This document shows positions 35,697-47,870 of a DNA stretch of 64,000 nucleotides, piece after piece. A program made the translations under genes and the position numbers. Source of the stretch: Medicago truncatula. Its lineage: Eukaryota; Streptophyta; Magnoliopsida; Fabales; Fabaceae. Each line of letters opens with the position of its first letter. The first letter of the stretch is position 1. The stretch is taken from contig NC_053045.1 in assembly GCF_003473485.1 (NCBI RefSeq), positions 2,320,501 to 2,384,500 of the forward strand. The letters are read 5' to 3'. The notes under the pieces were generated by a model that searched no databases, was not told where the DNA came from, and worked only from the letters and a program-made list of their open reading frames with translations.

Positions 35697-38402
35697 TATT
35701 TTTTAGCATACTTCAAAATTGGCGTTGTATTTTTTTAAAGCAAAGGCATCAAATGATGGAGATGACATCCTAAATACAACCTTATATTGTTATCCAAAAA
35801 AAATAAAAATACAACCATATATTTATTATTTGCAGCCCCAAACATTATTATTAAATAAAAAAAGAAAAAAAAATACTTAAAGGGGCTAGACTAAAATTCA
35901 AGGGTACAATTCCAAGAACCACCTCGTTAAAAACCTCAACATCAAAACTCCAAATGGATCAAATTTGATAGCAAACAAAACCATGTGCTGCTTTATTCTC
36001 TAGAATGTTAGTTTGCAAAAAAATTAAAAAATTAAACACTTCACACAAATTATCGGGACAAAATGATATTAGCTGTTTGTAATAAAACAAAATAATACAT
36101 TTGAAACCTAGAAAATAGAAATTTAATACTTGCTGCAAATAATGTTAATTCAATAGTATCATGTTTTTCTTCCAATTTAAATTTTAATCATAAAAGACAT
36201 TTTTTCATATACATGGGGGAGTTTGTTCCTTCTATTAGACCCTTTAAAAGAAATAAAGAAAAAGAAATCATATAGAACTTTTTAAATGCTATGAAATGAC
36301 TACAAATATGTAAAATATGTCTAAATTTCTATTTCATTAGAACTATATTGTGACGAAATATATATTTAAATCGATCATCTACTATGACAAATATTTACAA
36401 TAATTTTTTTTAGTCTTGACATATTGCATGATCGATTCATATAAATGAGTTGTATGACCATATAGCTGTTAAATACATAAATTTTGTATGTTTGAAATTG
36501 TATGCTCATGTATACAATTCACAAATATTGCATTAACACAAAAATAAAATTATTGTATCATAACAATTATGTAATTTTATTGTTCAAAAAAACAATTAAG
36601 TAATTATATTTTTTTATAAAAAAATATTTAATTGATTCATGTAAAACAATTGTATGAATTGTATAATCATAAATAGTGTATGAGCTTAACAAATTATATT
36701 AAAAAATATGCTTTGATTTTATGAATTGTAGGACTATTATATTAACAAAAACGAACTCACATAAAACATGTGAGACACGCTAACAAATTTAAACAAAAAT
36801 GATTTATTAGTATGTGTAAGATCCAAACTTAAATAAATAAATAATAAGGTTTTAGTTTCAAATATAGGACAAACTTTTTTTTAAGCAAAATACAGGACAT
36901 ACTTAGTGTGCTAAGAATAGAAAAGTTCTCTCGATATATATTATACTTACAATCATAGCCTTCACATTATAGCATAGTAAGTTTAACACACACATCCATC
37001 CATTGATGCAATACGTAATGGTATTCTTACTTTCAAGTTTTTTATACAAGTTCACTTCAGTGTGAGTAATCCCTAGAAAGCTTGGTTTGCACTTTAGGTT
37101 AGTAATTTGGACAAAAAGAATTGTCCCATTTTTTCAAGTCTTTTATACAAATTCACTCCAGTATGAGTAATTCCTAGAGAGCCTAATCTATATTTTAGGT
37201 TCGTCATTTGGACTAACAGAGTCGTGTCATTTGTCACATACTTTAGAATGAGACGTTCATCTGTTATTGAGGGAATCCTAACATGCTTCACCTCAAGATA
37301 TATTGAAATTTTTCAATGTTCACAACTATTCTCAATGGTTACAAATTCTATACTAATACTAAATATATAATTGAGTTGAATAAGTTTTTTCGACCGTAAA
37401 AATATAACGAATTTTGGTTTAGTCCCTAATAAACATAAAGAGAATGTTGTCATTGTAACAAAAAACATCTAAACTCAAAATCACAAAAAAAAACTCGTTT
37501 ATCCATCTTAGAAAATCTCTACTTCGTAACCAAAAAAAAAAAAAAATCAAACAAGAAAGAAGAAGATAATGCTTAACCGTCGCCGTTATTCCACTGAGAT
37601 TCCTTGCTGCCAGAACTAGGATACGCTTACCTCTCACCGTTCTCTCTCTAAATCCAATAGTGGTTTAGTCTCGGTTCTTTATCACATAAAATATGATAAG
37701 TTGGAATCGGTATCCAATCACTGACTTGGCCAAGGTTATTCTACCCACCGAGCATTGATCACATAAAATATAATGAGCTTCACACAAATTACCGAGTGTT
37801 AACATCAACATTCCTCAAAAAGAAGAGGAATATGGTACATGCCCAAGACAACTATTACTATGAGGACATTTTAGTAGCCACACCAGTTCACGTGGAAGGG
37901 TATGAAATAATGTAACGACGTTTTTTCAAAAACTAACTAATCTATTCCATTCCATTCCATCATATACCACAAATCAAAACATACCATTTATATTTGATTT
38001 TAAAAAGGTAGAAAAAAATCACAAAAAGAAAACAAAAGCTAAACATTAACAAATGAGCTCTATATCATAGTAAATTTGAGGTCTGCATATCAAACTTCCA
38101 ATAGTCAACAGTGATAATATCAAACTGATATTGAACATTGTGGGTACTCAGTAGCGACAACAAATAAAAGCGGAATAATAGGCAATATATATGGGAATGA
38201 CTTATGGATAAGAATCTGTCAAATTCTATATCGGGTTGACGGGATAGAATCACTCTTGGACTAGTAGAAACAGAAAGCATGCTCGCACCAGAAGCTACAC
38301 AAACTATAACAACGCTTGACCTTTTCGTGATAAAAAGAGAACATAATTAACTGGATGCAACTAGTTGCTGCCTTTATTATGGCATTCTACACATTGATTT
38401 AG
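35697..38402. other. Long AT-rich spacer
   Basis: No gene found in 2.7 kb. It contains a two-copy tandem duplication at 37035-37237 and the 3' UTR of the CUE gene near its right edge. Confidence 0.45.
37035..37237. repeat. Two-copy tandem duplication of about 102 bp
   Basis: Unit 1 (about 37035-37135) and unit 2 (about 37136-37237) share TTTTATACAA, TTCACT, GTGAGTAAT/ATGAGTAAT, CCTAGA and TTTAGGTT blocks at roughly 80% identity. An open minus-strand frame across it (37094-37291) has no recognisable domain. Confidence 0.65.
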
Positions 38403-41400
38403 TTAGAAGATATCAGGAGGGAAATGCCCTTGAAATCCGTTGCTCTGTTGAGCCTGCTTCAAATGCATTGCCAAAGCATAGTTATTCATCTGTCGACAAA
38501 CACAAATACAGAATTCATCAGCATGTATAAAAACAATATTTAATGTACAAAAGCTGAAGGTTGGAATTTGTTTTTGTTTAGATTTTTCACCCACCACTTA
38601 ACTAATTTGCTTGTCTGAATATAACAAGGAACCAAATTTATTTTATATGTAAAACTAATTTCTTATCAGATGCAATAACTGATCATTGGCCTCTCCTCGT
38701 TTTCAACCAAAGCAGAATTGAGTGCCCGGCAAAAGGAAGGAGATTCAGAGAAGACCAGCAAATGGAAACTTCCCACTCACTTTTAAATCTACAAATAGTA
38801 CTTGCAGATTACCAAAATAACTCCCAGCCCCAAAGGGAGAGAAATACATGACAGATTGACAGCAATGCATTTCAAGCTACTAGTATCCTATCAAACATTC
38901 TTCAGAACCGAGAATCAATATGAACCTCTGAAATTATCATCATGAAGTAGTTTCTAATACCTATGTAGTCACATCACTTCTTTCCCTTCTATCCCGTTAA
39001 AGAACGGTGTCAAAATTGAATCCTATCTTTAAAAAATTCACACAAAGTTACAAGGAATAATGACTCCTTTTAACCAAGGGTGAACAATTTGACAGTGAAC
39101 AAAAAAGGTTAAGGTAAAATCAGACCTCAAGAGTTCTGATCTGCTCCTGGTATTGAGACGCCAACTGCTTCAAATGCTGCAATTCTTGATTCTTATTATC
39201 ATAATCAGAAAGACGCTCGTGCTGGATCCTAAATGCGTTTTTAAAAGAATTTTTCTCCTTAATCAGCACTTCGATTTGCTCCTTCAGCATCAAATTTTCC
39301 TGAAAATTTAAACATCTTGTGCGATTAAGATACATACTCAACTGAGGATAACAGGGCAAAAGTACAATACAGTTACTCATAAACCATTAATAGTGTTGAA
39401 ATTGGGCCTAACTCGTCCTTACAAAACCGGCTTGTGAGGTGAGGATTGCCCCCACCTATAAACACATATTTAGGCCATCTCTTATCTGATGTGAGGTGAG
39501 GATTGTCTAAGCAAGTTTGCTCCACCCTCTCCCCATGGCATTATCTTCACAAATAAGTTAGTGAAACTAAACTTCAATATTAGAATAAAAAAGAATTAGG
39601 ATTGAGCAACCTCAACTAAACCAGCACTCAACAGTACATTCTTCCTCAAACAAACAAGTCTCAAAACACACAATATTGTCCTACCGATAGTTCAACAATC
39701 CTTGTTCTTCACCAAGGACATTCACTTGTGACCTGCTAGGAAAAACAGTTTTAACAAGAATCTTAAATTATTCTAGCATAAATACCTTCTGAAGAGCATC
39801 TGTCGCCTCAGCCCTTGCCCGTTCACTGATCGATTTCTCGAGAACCTCCAGCATTCTAGCAGCACGGGCTCTAGCATCATCAACACTGGTAGCAACCATC
39901 ATTTCTCGAACAAAAAAGTCAATCCATTCGGCTCCATCTGCAGGAAGGCTGTTCAAAGTAGATTGATTCTCAGAAGCAGAAGCATTCCCATCATTCTCCA
40001 ATTTACCTGCACAGTTTTTCAAACACGTGTCAAGTGTCAATATCTTGGTTGATGACTTCACTCTCAATAGCCATTACTTGTCAACAGATCATTCAACTCA
40101 GCTACCTATACTTCACAGCCCTTGTCCAGGTCACAAAATAGTAATACACTAGTAATGTGCTCATGAGGCAAAAACTTGACACAATTTGAATAATAAAAAA
40201 GTGTGACCAAAGAGGAGTGTATATAAAATGTGCATGTGTGTGGGGGTGAGAGAGAGTCGATGGTATTTATTACAAAAAGTGTAAAGCTGAATGTGCTTTT
40301 TTTTTTTTGTGGTAAATAGAGAGGGAGTAACACCAAATCTGAAACAGCAGAGAGAGAGAGACAGATAGGTTACTAAGAGGATGAAAGAAATAAAAGGGGA
40401 AAATGTCATTAGAATAGAAAACATGCCTGCAGCTAAAAGATTGAAAACATTGGAAATGACTTTTTGTTGTTTCCAATACTACCAAATCTGAGACCATTGT
40501 TTCGCAAAATATGAAACATAATGAAAACTCCAAAATCCAAATGGTCAACAAACACATCCAATTAGCCAAACATTTATTTGCCAACACCAATCATACCTGC
40601 ATCCACATTGACATCAATCTCAGATTCTTCAGCAGTTCCAGAATTCCCACCTGCAGCTCCCAAGTAAAGCTCATTCAGGCTCTTGATAGCAGCATCTAGA
40701 TCGTTGTCACATTCTTGGAGAGCTCTCTCAAGAACCTGAAAGTTAAAATATTAATACACGGAAAAACATTACATTAAATGTCGCATAAAAGTATACAATG
40801 TAGTAGTATTTTCCCTCCATCAAATATCTCTTTCATTACCCTCCTGAACTAAATAAAAAGAGTATATTTATTTTCATTCCACTCAACCAAACACAAAATA
40901 TCTCATTCAAATTCAATCCTACTCACCCACTCCATCAAAAATACCTCTCACCCTCTTCCCTTCATAAGAATCTGAGTTGGTAGGGATATTGCATGTTATA
41001 TGCAGGGGCCGGGGTTCGAACCCCGGACACCCCACTTCTCCACAATTAAATTGTGTGAGCTCTAGCCACTAGGCTACTTGACCCAAAAAAAAAAAAAAAA
41101 AATTACTAATTTTCAACATAGATAGATTTATAGATACAAGAGTAAATCCCCAATTCGTCCCCTGAAGTTGTAGGCGTCGGGCATTTAAACCTTGAAATTT
41201 GCAAGTAGACAAAAAAGACCTCATTTTGAATTGCCACCTTGAAATTTGCAAATAGGCAAAAAATCTGTTATTTAATTACCGTCAAACTAGTCCATACAAG
41301 TTAATAAAAGGACCAAATTGCCTGACGCCATTCAAAATCAGGTCTTTTTTGCCTATTCGCAAATTTCAGGGGTGTAAATGGCCGACGCCTATAATTTCAG

Positions 41401-42381
41401 AGTGCAAATTGGTGATTTTGCTACTCTAGATAAAGCGAGAAATATCAAATAATCAGTTTCTCAATGCAAATCAACAGATCATCATTCATAAACATAACCT
41501 TATTAGAAAACAACAATCACCCATCTAACCATCTTAAACTCAAATACAATTATAAACACTAAATAACCAATTAATTCAAATTGTCATCATCATCATAACA
41601 ACTAATATAACGAGAAATTCATCTATCCCAGAAAAAAAAAACATCATCGCCGTCATCGTTGTTTAGAAAAAGCCCCAAATTAAATAACAAATTCAAGCAT
41701 TGAACTAAACATATCATCATTCATAAACAAACCCTTATTTAAAAAACGTCTTCAGCACAAATACAACTGCATACACTAAACAATCATTTCCTCAATTCAA
41801 ATTATTTTCAACATCATCATTCATTATCATTTAGTAGAAACCCAAATTCAAATAATAAAACAACAATTAAACATCTCCAACATAATCAGTTACTCAATTC
41901 AAATTAACATATCAATATCATCAATCATAAACAGACCCTTGTTAGAAAAACAACAATTACCAATCTAACCATCTTGAACTCAGACACGTACAACTGTAAA
42001 ATACTAAACAATCAAATGCTCAATTCAAATAATATAAACAATTCATTGCATTAAACTAAACATAAAATAATATAAAACAATACAAAATAAAATAAAATAA
42101 AATAAATCATAGTATATTCTAAATTAAATTAAATACATTTTATATATACAATAAATAAATCAATATTAAAAAAATAAATTAGAGAATGGAAAAGGGAAAA
42201 TTAGTACCAATTGGTCCATATGAGGGAAGAGATTACGGAGCTGATCAAAGAGAGAAGGAATAGTCGGAAAACGAATCGGAGAAGTAGAAGAGGAACAACG
42301 AAGCCTCTTAGATAACGGAGGAGAAGGAGGAAGTTGTTCTTCGAAGAAAGATCTCTTGCTTCCGCACACAGCAGCAGACAT
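38403..42381 (-). CDS. CUE-domain protein (ubiquitin-binding)
   Basis: Five exons by eye: 42208-42381, 40597-40735, 39786-40006, 39126-39299 and 38403-38489. The joins keep frame and give 264 residues, the length recalled for the Arabidopsis CUE proteins At5g32440/At1g80040. The start MSAAVCGSKRSFFEE is the first ATG; the open frame extends upstream but has no ATG there. A CUE-type helical domain spans about residues 42-85 (SLFDQLRNLFPHMDQL, VLERALQECDNDLDAAIKSL). CUE domains bind monoubiquitin. Residues 125-178 are helical and Ala/Arg rich (DDARARAARMLEVLEKSI). Exon 4 (179-236) is a predicted coiled coil (ENLMLKEQIEVLIKEKNSF). The pathway and partner are not known to me. Intron 1 carries a SINE and a MULE-type MITE. 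Confidence 0.88.
39395..39545 (-). repeat. TRIM-like LTR fragment in CUE intron 3
   Basis: The minus strand reads like the widespread legume repeat with GATAAGAGATGGCC, GGGGGCAATCCTCACC and CCGGTTTTGTAAGGA and ends CAACA, which recalls the LTR of small terminal-repeat elements. It is incomplete and old. The classification is uncertain. Confidence 0.35.
40968..41102 (+). mobile_element. tRNA-derived SINE
   Basis: The head has an A-box-like TGAGTTGGTAGGGATATTG and a perfect B box GGTTCGAACCC (41013-41023). A non-tRNA body (CTCTAGCCACTAGGCTAC) and an A-tail of about 18 bases follow. It lies in CUE intron 1. Transcribed by RNA polymerase III in known SINEs; not a tRNA gene. Confidence 0.75.
41140..41426. 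mobile_element. MULE-type MITE in CUE intron 1
   Basis: A 287-bp foldback with ends GAGTAAATCCCC and (inverted) GAGTAGCAAAATCACC. Inner arms share AGGCGTCGG and TTTGCAA...AGGCAAAAAA motifs. The 9-bp flanks TAGATACAA (41131-41139) and TAGATAAAG (41427-41435) match at seven of nine. Confidence 0.65.
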
Positions 42382-42566
42382 CGTTCTTCCGATGCTGACT
42401 ATCGAATTCGGATTCGATCCAATTTCCTCCTCCTTTTCCTCTTCGTTAATTTTCCTTCTTCGATCTATATCCAATTGAAATCGGATGAAATTAGGGTTAG
42501 GGTTTAGAGAAATTGGGGATTTTGGGGATGGTGGAGAAGAGAAGGGTTGAAAATTGAGGGGAATGT

Positions 42567-42576
42567 GTATTTATAG
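42567..42576 (-). promoter_or_regulatory. TATA box of the CUE gene
   Basis: Minus-strand CTATAAATAC lies about 190 bp upstream of the ATG at 42381. It implies a 5' leader of roughly 150 bases with no earlier ATG in frame. Confidence 0.55.
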
Positions 42577-42969
42577 GGTGATAAAGGAATGAAGAAGAAA
42601 GTGATAGAGATCGGTGCCACGTGCTTATGAGCGCGTAGTCGGAAAACGGTTACAGTGAAAAAAGAAAGGTGAAAAAACTGATAATTATGGAGAAGAAGAT
42701 TATCTCTGCTGTTTACTAATTACTGGTTCTTGATAGAATTTAAAAAATGTGAAAACTTATTTTATTTTTTGGAGTAAAATAAAATCATATTTTTCATGTG
42801 TTTGTGTTGTTAATTTAATTAGTCAATTTTTTTTTAATTTTTTTACAAAATGACTGATTTTTTTTTTTAAACACAAAATTACTGATTTTTAATTTTTAAT
42901 TTTTTTTGTCATGGGATGTCCACTTTGTAATTTGATGCTTTTGTTTCGGCAATTTAATGGGTATTTGTG

Positions 42970-43587
42970 TAGGGATGGTAATTGAACCCAGATCCAATGG
43001 GTACTCGCAAAAAATATCCACAATGGATAGGGTAAAACCCCTCTTTTATGGGTCTGGGTACGAGTAATACCCACAAAATTATATGGGTATGGGCACGGGT
43101 AAGGGTACTATACTGCCCAGACCCGCAACCCCGCATATACATATTTATATAATATCATAAATTATTTATTTATTTTTTATGTATAATTAATTAATTTATT
43201 TAGCTATTTAAGCTTAAACCTAAACTTAAACCAAACAACTGCTTAATATAATAACAACTCCATCATGCCGGTGTATAATTTTTTAGGGATATTTTGGATG
43301 TTTTCTATTTGACTAAATACCACAATTCATATTATTTTATGAGTTAATTTTAAAAAATTGGGATCGTAGTTTTATTTCATTTGTGATATTTTTTTTGTTT
43401 TTTCATAGTTAAAGTGCGGGTAATGGGTGCGGGTATGAGCACTTAGGTACCCATCGGGTATGGAGAAGGGGACTAAAATTGTTGCCCACGAAGGTACGGG
43501 CACGGGTACGGGTATTTTTTTTATAAATACGGGTATGTGGACGGGCACTGTAGTACCCTACCCATTAAGTACCCATTGTCATCCCTA
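42970..43587. mobile_element. Non-autonomous hAT element rich in GGGTA motifs
   Basis: A 618-bp element with ends TAGGGATGGTAAT and ATTGTCATCCCTA, flanked by the perfect 8-bp duplication TATTTGTG (42962-42969 and 43588-43595). Both arms are full of GGGTAC/GTACCC and GGGCACGGGTA repeats, a known look for a plant hAT MITE family. The open frames in it are repeat-derived. Confidence 0.85.
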
Positions 43588-43765
43588 TATTTGTGCATCT
43601 TGGTATTTTTTAAATCTATTTCAGACACACCTCATTTTCTACGTTATATTATTATTTTGGCTTCGTTAAAAAGTATAATCTTTGAGAAAGTTTATAAAAT
43701 TACGAGTGTAATATATATGTATATATCATACAATGGGGAATCATAGAATTTCCTCAAAAAGAGGT

Positions 43766-43866
43766 AATCATCCTTTAATAAAGAAGGAATGACCGCAAGA
43801 GTATGCCAAGTAATGGTGGCTCCTACGATAAGGCTTAGGTTCGGAGTCCTTCCTTCTTTATTAAGG
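43766..43866. repeat. Short inverted repeat
   Basis: CCTTTAATAAAGAAGGA (43766) is complemented by TCCTTCTTTATTAAGG (about 43851), with some 65 bp between. Could be a very small MITE; no target duplication recognised. Confidence 0.5.
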
Positions 43867-43901
43867 AAGAAATAAAAACACTAGAAAAACTTAGAAACTC
43901 A

Positions 43902-44145
43902 GGTTTTGTTTGGATAAACTACTCAATTAAGCGCTTATGTATAAATTATCTCTAAACAAAAGATAAAATAAATGCAAACTTTTTTCATATAAGTTGTATG
44001 TTGTTTTAATAACTTATCGTAGAGAACATACGAAAGTAAGCTGAAAACAACTTATGAAGATGTCATAAGTCGTTTCTATGAGTTATGCCAAACTGTTTCA
44101 CCAGAGTTTATGTTAATAGATAAACTCAAATAAGCCAATCCAATA
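43902..44145. mobile_element. Dispersed MITE family, copy 1 (GTTTGGATAAAC type)
   Basis: Starts TTTTGTTTGGATAAACTACT and ends around AAATAAGCCAATCCAA, with ACTTATGAAGATGTCATAA and AGATAAAATAAA inside. The same family recurs at 56864-57114 and 62373-62636, and in part at 55330-55500. Superfamily not settled. Confidence 0.55.
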
Positions 44146-44358
44146 ATAACAAACTCAAGTAGTTGCTTAAAACTTCAAAACCAATATTTAATACACCAAC
44201 TCGTATATAGACTATAGTTCTTTGAAGAATGGACAAGCATTCATAGATCACTGTCTTTCAATTCATGTTTCAATTCTTCTAAGACGAAGCGTAAACAGTC
44301 TCGACTTGCTTGATCGACCTGCTCATTTATCAGTAACTACAAGTCGCAATCAATAGTA

Positions 44359-45612
44359 TTATGAAGTTGCAGATCTTCTAAACATTTCGCTACTCTCTAT
44401 ATGTGAAAATTTATCTTCAGATTCACCCTTCAATAACTCTACCACATCAAGCACGGTAGGTCTTTTCTCATGAAAAACTTGAGCACATATCAATCCAGCA
44501 ATAACAACTCTTTTAAGTTCTTCTTCAACATAATTACCATTTAGTCTTGGATCAACAATTTCATTGAATTTCTTCTCACAAACCAATGACAATGCGCAAT
44601 CAACTATTGTTTTCTTCAATGTGGAACTAACCTTTATAGTTTGTTTTTTCCCACTAGCTAGTTCTAGAAGTAGGATACCAAAGCTATAAACATCTCAACT
44701 TTTAGTTACTTTACCTGATATAGCATATTCTGGTGCAACGTAGCCTAAGGTACCCTTAACATTTGCAGTCACTTGTGTTGCTCCATCAGGGATCAACCTA
44801 GCGAACCCGAAACCACTGATTCGAGCTCAGAAATCTGAATCCAATAACACATTATTGGGTTTGATATCTCTATGGATGATACGCGGCTTTGCTTGGTGAT
44901 GAAGATATCTGAAAGTCGATGCAAACTCAAAAATAAGTGACACCTAAAACAGTTTTTTTGAGAGATTTTTAACTTTATGTGTAAGAGTTTTAGATTTGGC
45001 TTTTTTCTAAAAAGAATACTAATTAGTCATTAATAATAAGTATATTTTTTCAAAGATTTAACAGCCTTTTCCGATTTTGCAGTTAGGAAAATTTCAAGTG
45101 TGTTTTCGCAACTCCCTCAGCACATCCAATGGCAAGATTCATTCATCGATTCCAATCAAGAAGGCATTCTGCTGATTGTGGTCCATGAAGATGGGAGAAC
45201 AAGTTAAAATTTGGCATATAATCATACACAATTAACCGTTCTTGTCCTTCGGCACAATATCCACGTAAACTAATAAGATTCTTGTGCTTTGTTGCTGCAA
45301 ACTTTCAATCTTTTCACTGCAATCTGCATTTGCACACACAGCAAAATGTCATCTACTTTATAGAGATCAATATCATACATGAAATTGAGAAAATATTAAT
45401 ACTATTAATAGAAGTGTCGTAGTACTTGAGATCCATTCCAAAGTTGGCCCCAGTGCACATTGCCAAAGTCCCCTTCTCCAAGCTTATTGTCATAGTTGAA
45501 ATTATTAGTAGCAGAATTTAATTCCTTCAAAGAAAACACCCGCCATCTAAATCGTTCACTTCCTCCTCTTTTGCTGCATCAATATTCGAGAACACACACA
45601 ATCTTGAAATCA
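44359..45612 (-). pseudogene. PTI1-like receptor-type protein kinase, decayed (At3g15890 type)
   Basis: Kinase pieces lie in order on the minus strand: about 45420-45612 (VFSLKELNSATNNFN, KLGEGDFGNVHWGQLW), about 45100-45330 (IAVKRL, LRGYCAEGQERLIVYDYMPN, ECLLDWNR) and 44359-44940 ([61 protein letters not shown]). Intron-like gaps separate them, so it arose from a genomic gene. It is broken: stops occur after LLDSDF, after GKVTKS and in the DWNR region, a stretch after IAVKRL is shifted or deleted, and the DFG motif reads SGFG. The C-terminal 86 codons remain open. No active kinase can be made. The parent family (PTI1-like, At3g15890) is a cytoplasmic Ser/Thr kinase. Confidence 0.82.
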
Positions 45613-47559
45613 TAGTCCTAATAAACAAATATATATGATAAAAAAAAACCACAATCATTTATTTAAACTAAGATTTATAAACTATTATCATACCGATCCG
45701 AAGTATTTCCGCAACAAAACCAAAAAGTCATATAACCTTTGTAATTGTATCAAAGGAGGTGTTCTTATTGTTCCTCCAAAGTTGAAGTTGTTCCTAGCTA
45801 GAGGGTATGATCATGAGATATTTGTCTCTTTCAAGATTGATATAAGATTACTGATCAATATAATTCCTTCATCCCACAATAATCAATCTATTTCATCATT
45901 TCACATATATTAAAAAAAAGAGTGTATAAATAAATAAAAAACTGAATAAATATTAGTGTGTTTGCCATTATTGTAATAAATATGAATCGAAAGATATTGA
46001 CTTAAAATGGATACTAGTAGTGTCAATTAAAAGGGTATAAATAGAAGAAAAATAGTATTTTATAAGCTAAATTACATGTTTGATCCTTTACGTTTATTCT
46101 TCGTTTTAGGTAGGAGATGTAAATTTCTTCATGCAAATCCTCGTGAAAAGAAAAAAAAAAAAACATCAGCATGGAAGGAACATAGAAAAGGAGAATAAGA
46201 CCAAGTTGGATCACCCCTAAAAAAAAAGATCAAGTTGGATCTTTTCTCTCATAAGGTACAATCGATTTCTATTGTGATTGATTTTTTCATGGATGAATGA
46301 AAGGGTTGTAGGCTTAGATGAGTGGTCGATTTGTATTGCTCTTGACCATTTGTATTGCTCAAAAGTCATTATAATTTATCGGAAAGTTACAATCCGGTCA
46401 CATAAAATCTATTGAAAAGCAATCCGATCACATTTGTATTGCAAACCCAATCGTTATTTTTAAATTGGAGCGTAGCTCTTGATCAATTTCTTTTCAAAGA
46501 TTAGGCAATTTAAGAGACCTAAAAAGCAATTACCGTCCATTTATTATCATGGAAGATGAACGCAGGTTTGTGAAGGGTGGTGCAAAAGTCTTGAAGGAAA
46601 AATTGTATCAAGTGGAGCTCACAAGTTAGATTGACCAATGGACGGTATACTTGGCTAGAGATTGTTGATTGCTTCTTGGATTTCTGGGAAATAAGAGAGG
46701 ATAAAAATAAAATAAAAACACACTAACATATTTTAAATAAATTATTTTGAGTATTTATTATTTTTTAGCTAGTCGGTCACAAGAACATCTATAGTATTTT
46801 TTTTGGTAGTGTGCAGGATTCGAATCCCAGACCTTACATATATTATGCATTATTCTTACTAACTGAGTTAAATTCACGGGAACAACATCTATAATATTTA
46901 AGCACACGTATGAAAATATATATATTTTTTCTATTAATAAAAAATAAAACTAATTTAACATTTTGAGGATAAGTGTCTCATTATGTGTGTGCCTAAACAC
47001 TATATACTTTTTATTATTTAGAATCAAAGTTGGCAAACAGTCTTAGCTTTTAAAGGTTACATTAACATGTAAAATCAAGAGAACAGATTATCCCGCACCT
47101 GCAATTTCAGCAATAAAAGTGATGTATTATAGCAATTTCTAGTAAAAAAAATTACATATATTGATAAAGTAATAAATGTTGGATTAATTATTTAATTAAT
47201 TAATTATGGATCGACAATAATCAATTATTATAAGTTAATATTATAATATAAATTATGGTCTATTGAGTTGAGCACTAATTAGTTGATGAATATGTGTGAT
47301 TGAGCTATTCTTTCTAAATGGACCGTGATGGGTTGAACCATTTAACTAAGCCCAATTAGAGGTCTCAGCCCTCAACCGTTTAACTATTTAAACGTCATCT
47401 CATCAGACGGTTAAGTATTTTGAACAACATTGTGAAAACCTAAAGCTGAACGGAATGAGGGTAGTTATCCCTCTCATATTGTCGACGGTTATTCTTCATC
47501 AACCTAATTGAAAGGTATACAATTTCTTCTTCCTTCTTTGTTATTGATGATATGATATA
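45613..47559. other. Spacer with duplicated blocks and a SINE
   Basis: No gene found. The block 46614-46708 is repeated at 49129-49231. A SINE copy lies at 46797-46886. Confidence 0.45.
46797..46886 (-). repeat. tRNA-derived SINE head
   Basis: Minus strand shows the A-box region AACTCAGTTAGTAAGAATAA and the B box GGGATTCGAATCC (plus-strand 46816-46828). Same family as the fragments at 4758 and 58803. Confidence 0.6.
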
Positions 47560-47870
47560 CTCCCTCCGTCCCATAATATAAGCAAAAAAAAACACATTTT
47601 CTTTGTCCCAAAATATAAGCAAAAAAGACAAACTTTTATCTTTTCCAATATTTTTTTTTGTTATTCTCATAATATTAAATGCAAATTACATTCAATTTTC
47701 TTTTTCTTTCATTTTTTCCATAACCAATAGCCAATAAAAATTGTTTTTACATCTTCCTATAAAACTTTTTCCAAAGAAAACACAAAAAACTATACTCCAA
47801 ATTCTTATGTTTTAGTTTTCTTAATAAGTGTGATTTTTGTTTTTTTGCTTATAATTTGGGACGGAGGGAG
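47560..47870. mobile_element. Stowaway MITE
   Basis: A 311-bp element with ends CTCCCTCCGTCCCATAATAT and (inverted) CTCCCTCCGTCCCAAATTAT, flanked by TA duplications (47558-47559 and 47871-47872). Non-coding. Confidence 0.88.

Noticed and set aside
41013-41023. GGTTCGAACCC as part of a tRNA gene
   Set aside because: The surrounding sequence gives no cloverleaf, and a poly(A) tail and SINE body follow.
42382-42474. N-terminal extension of the CUE protein
   Set aside because: The open frame extends to 42474 but begins with TTG and has no ATG; the first ATG is 42381.
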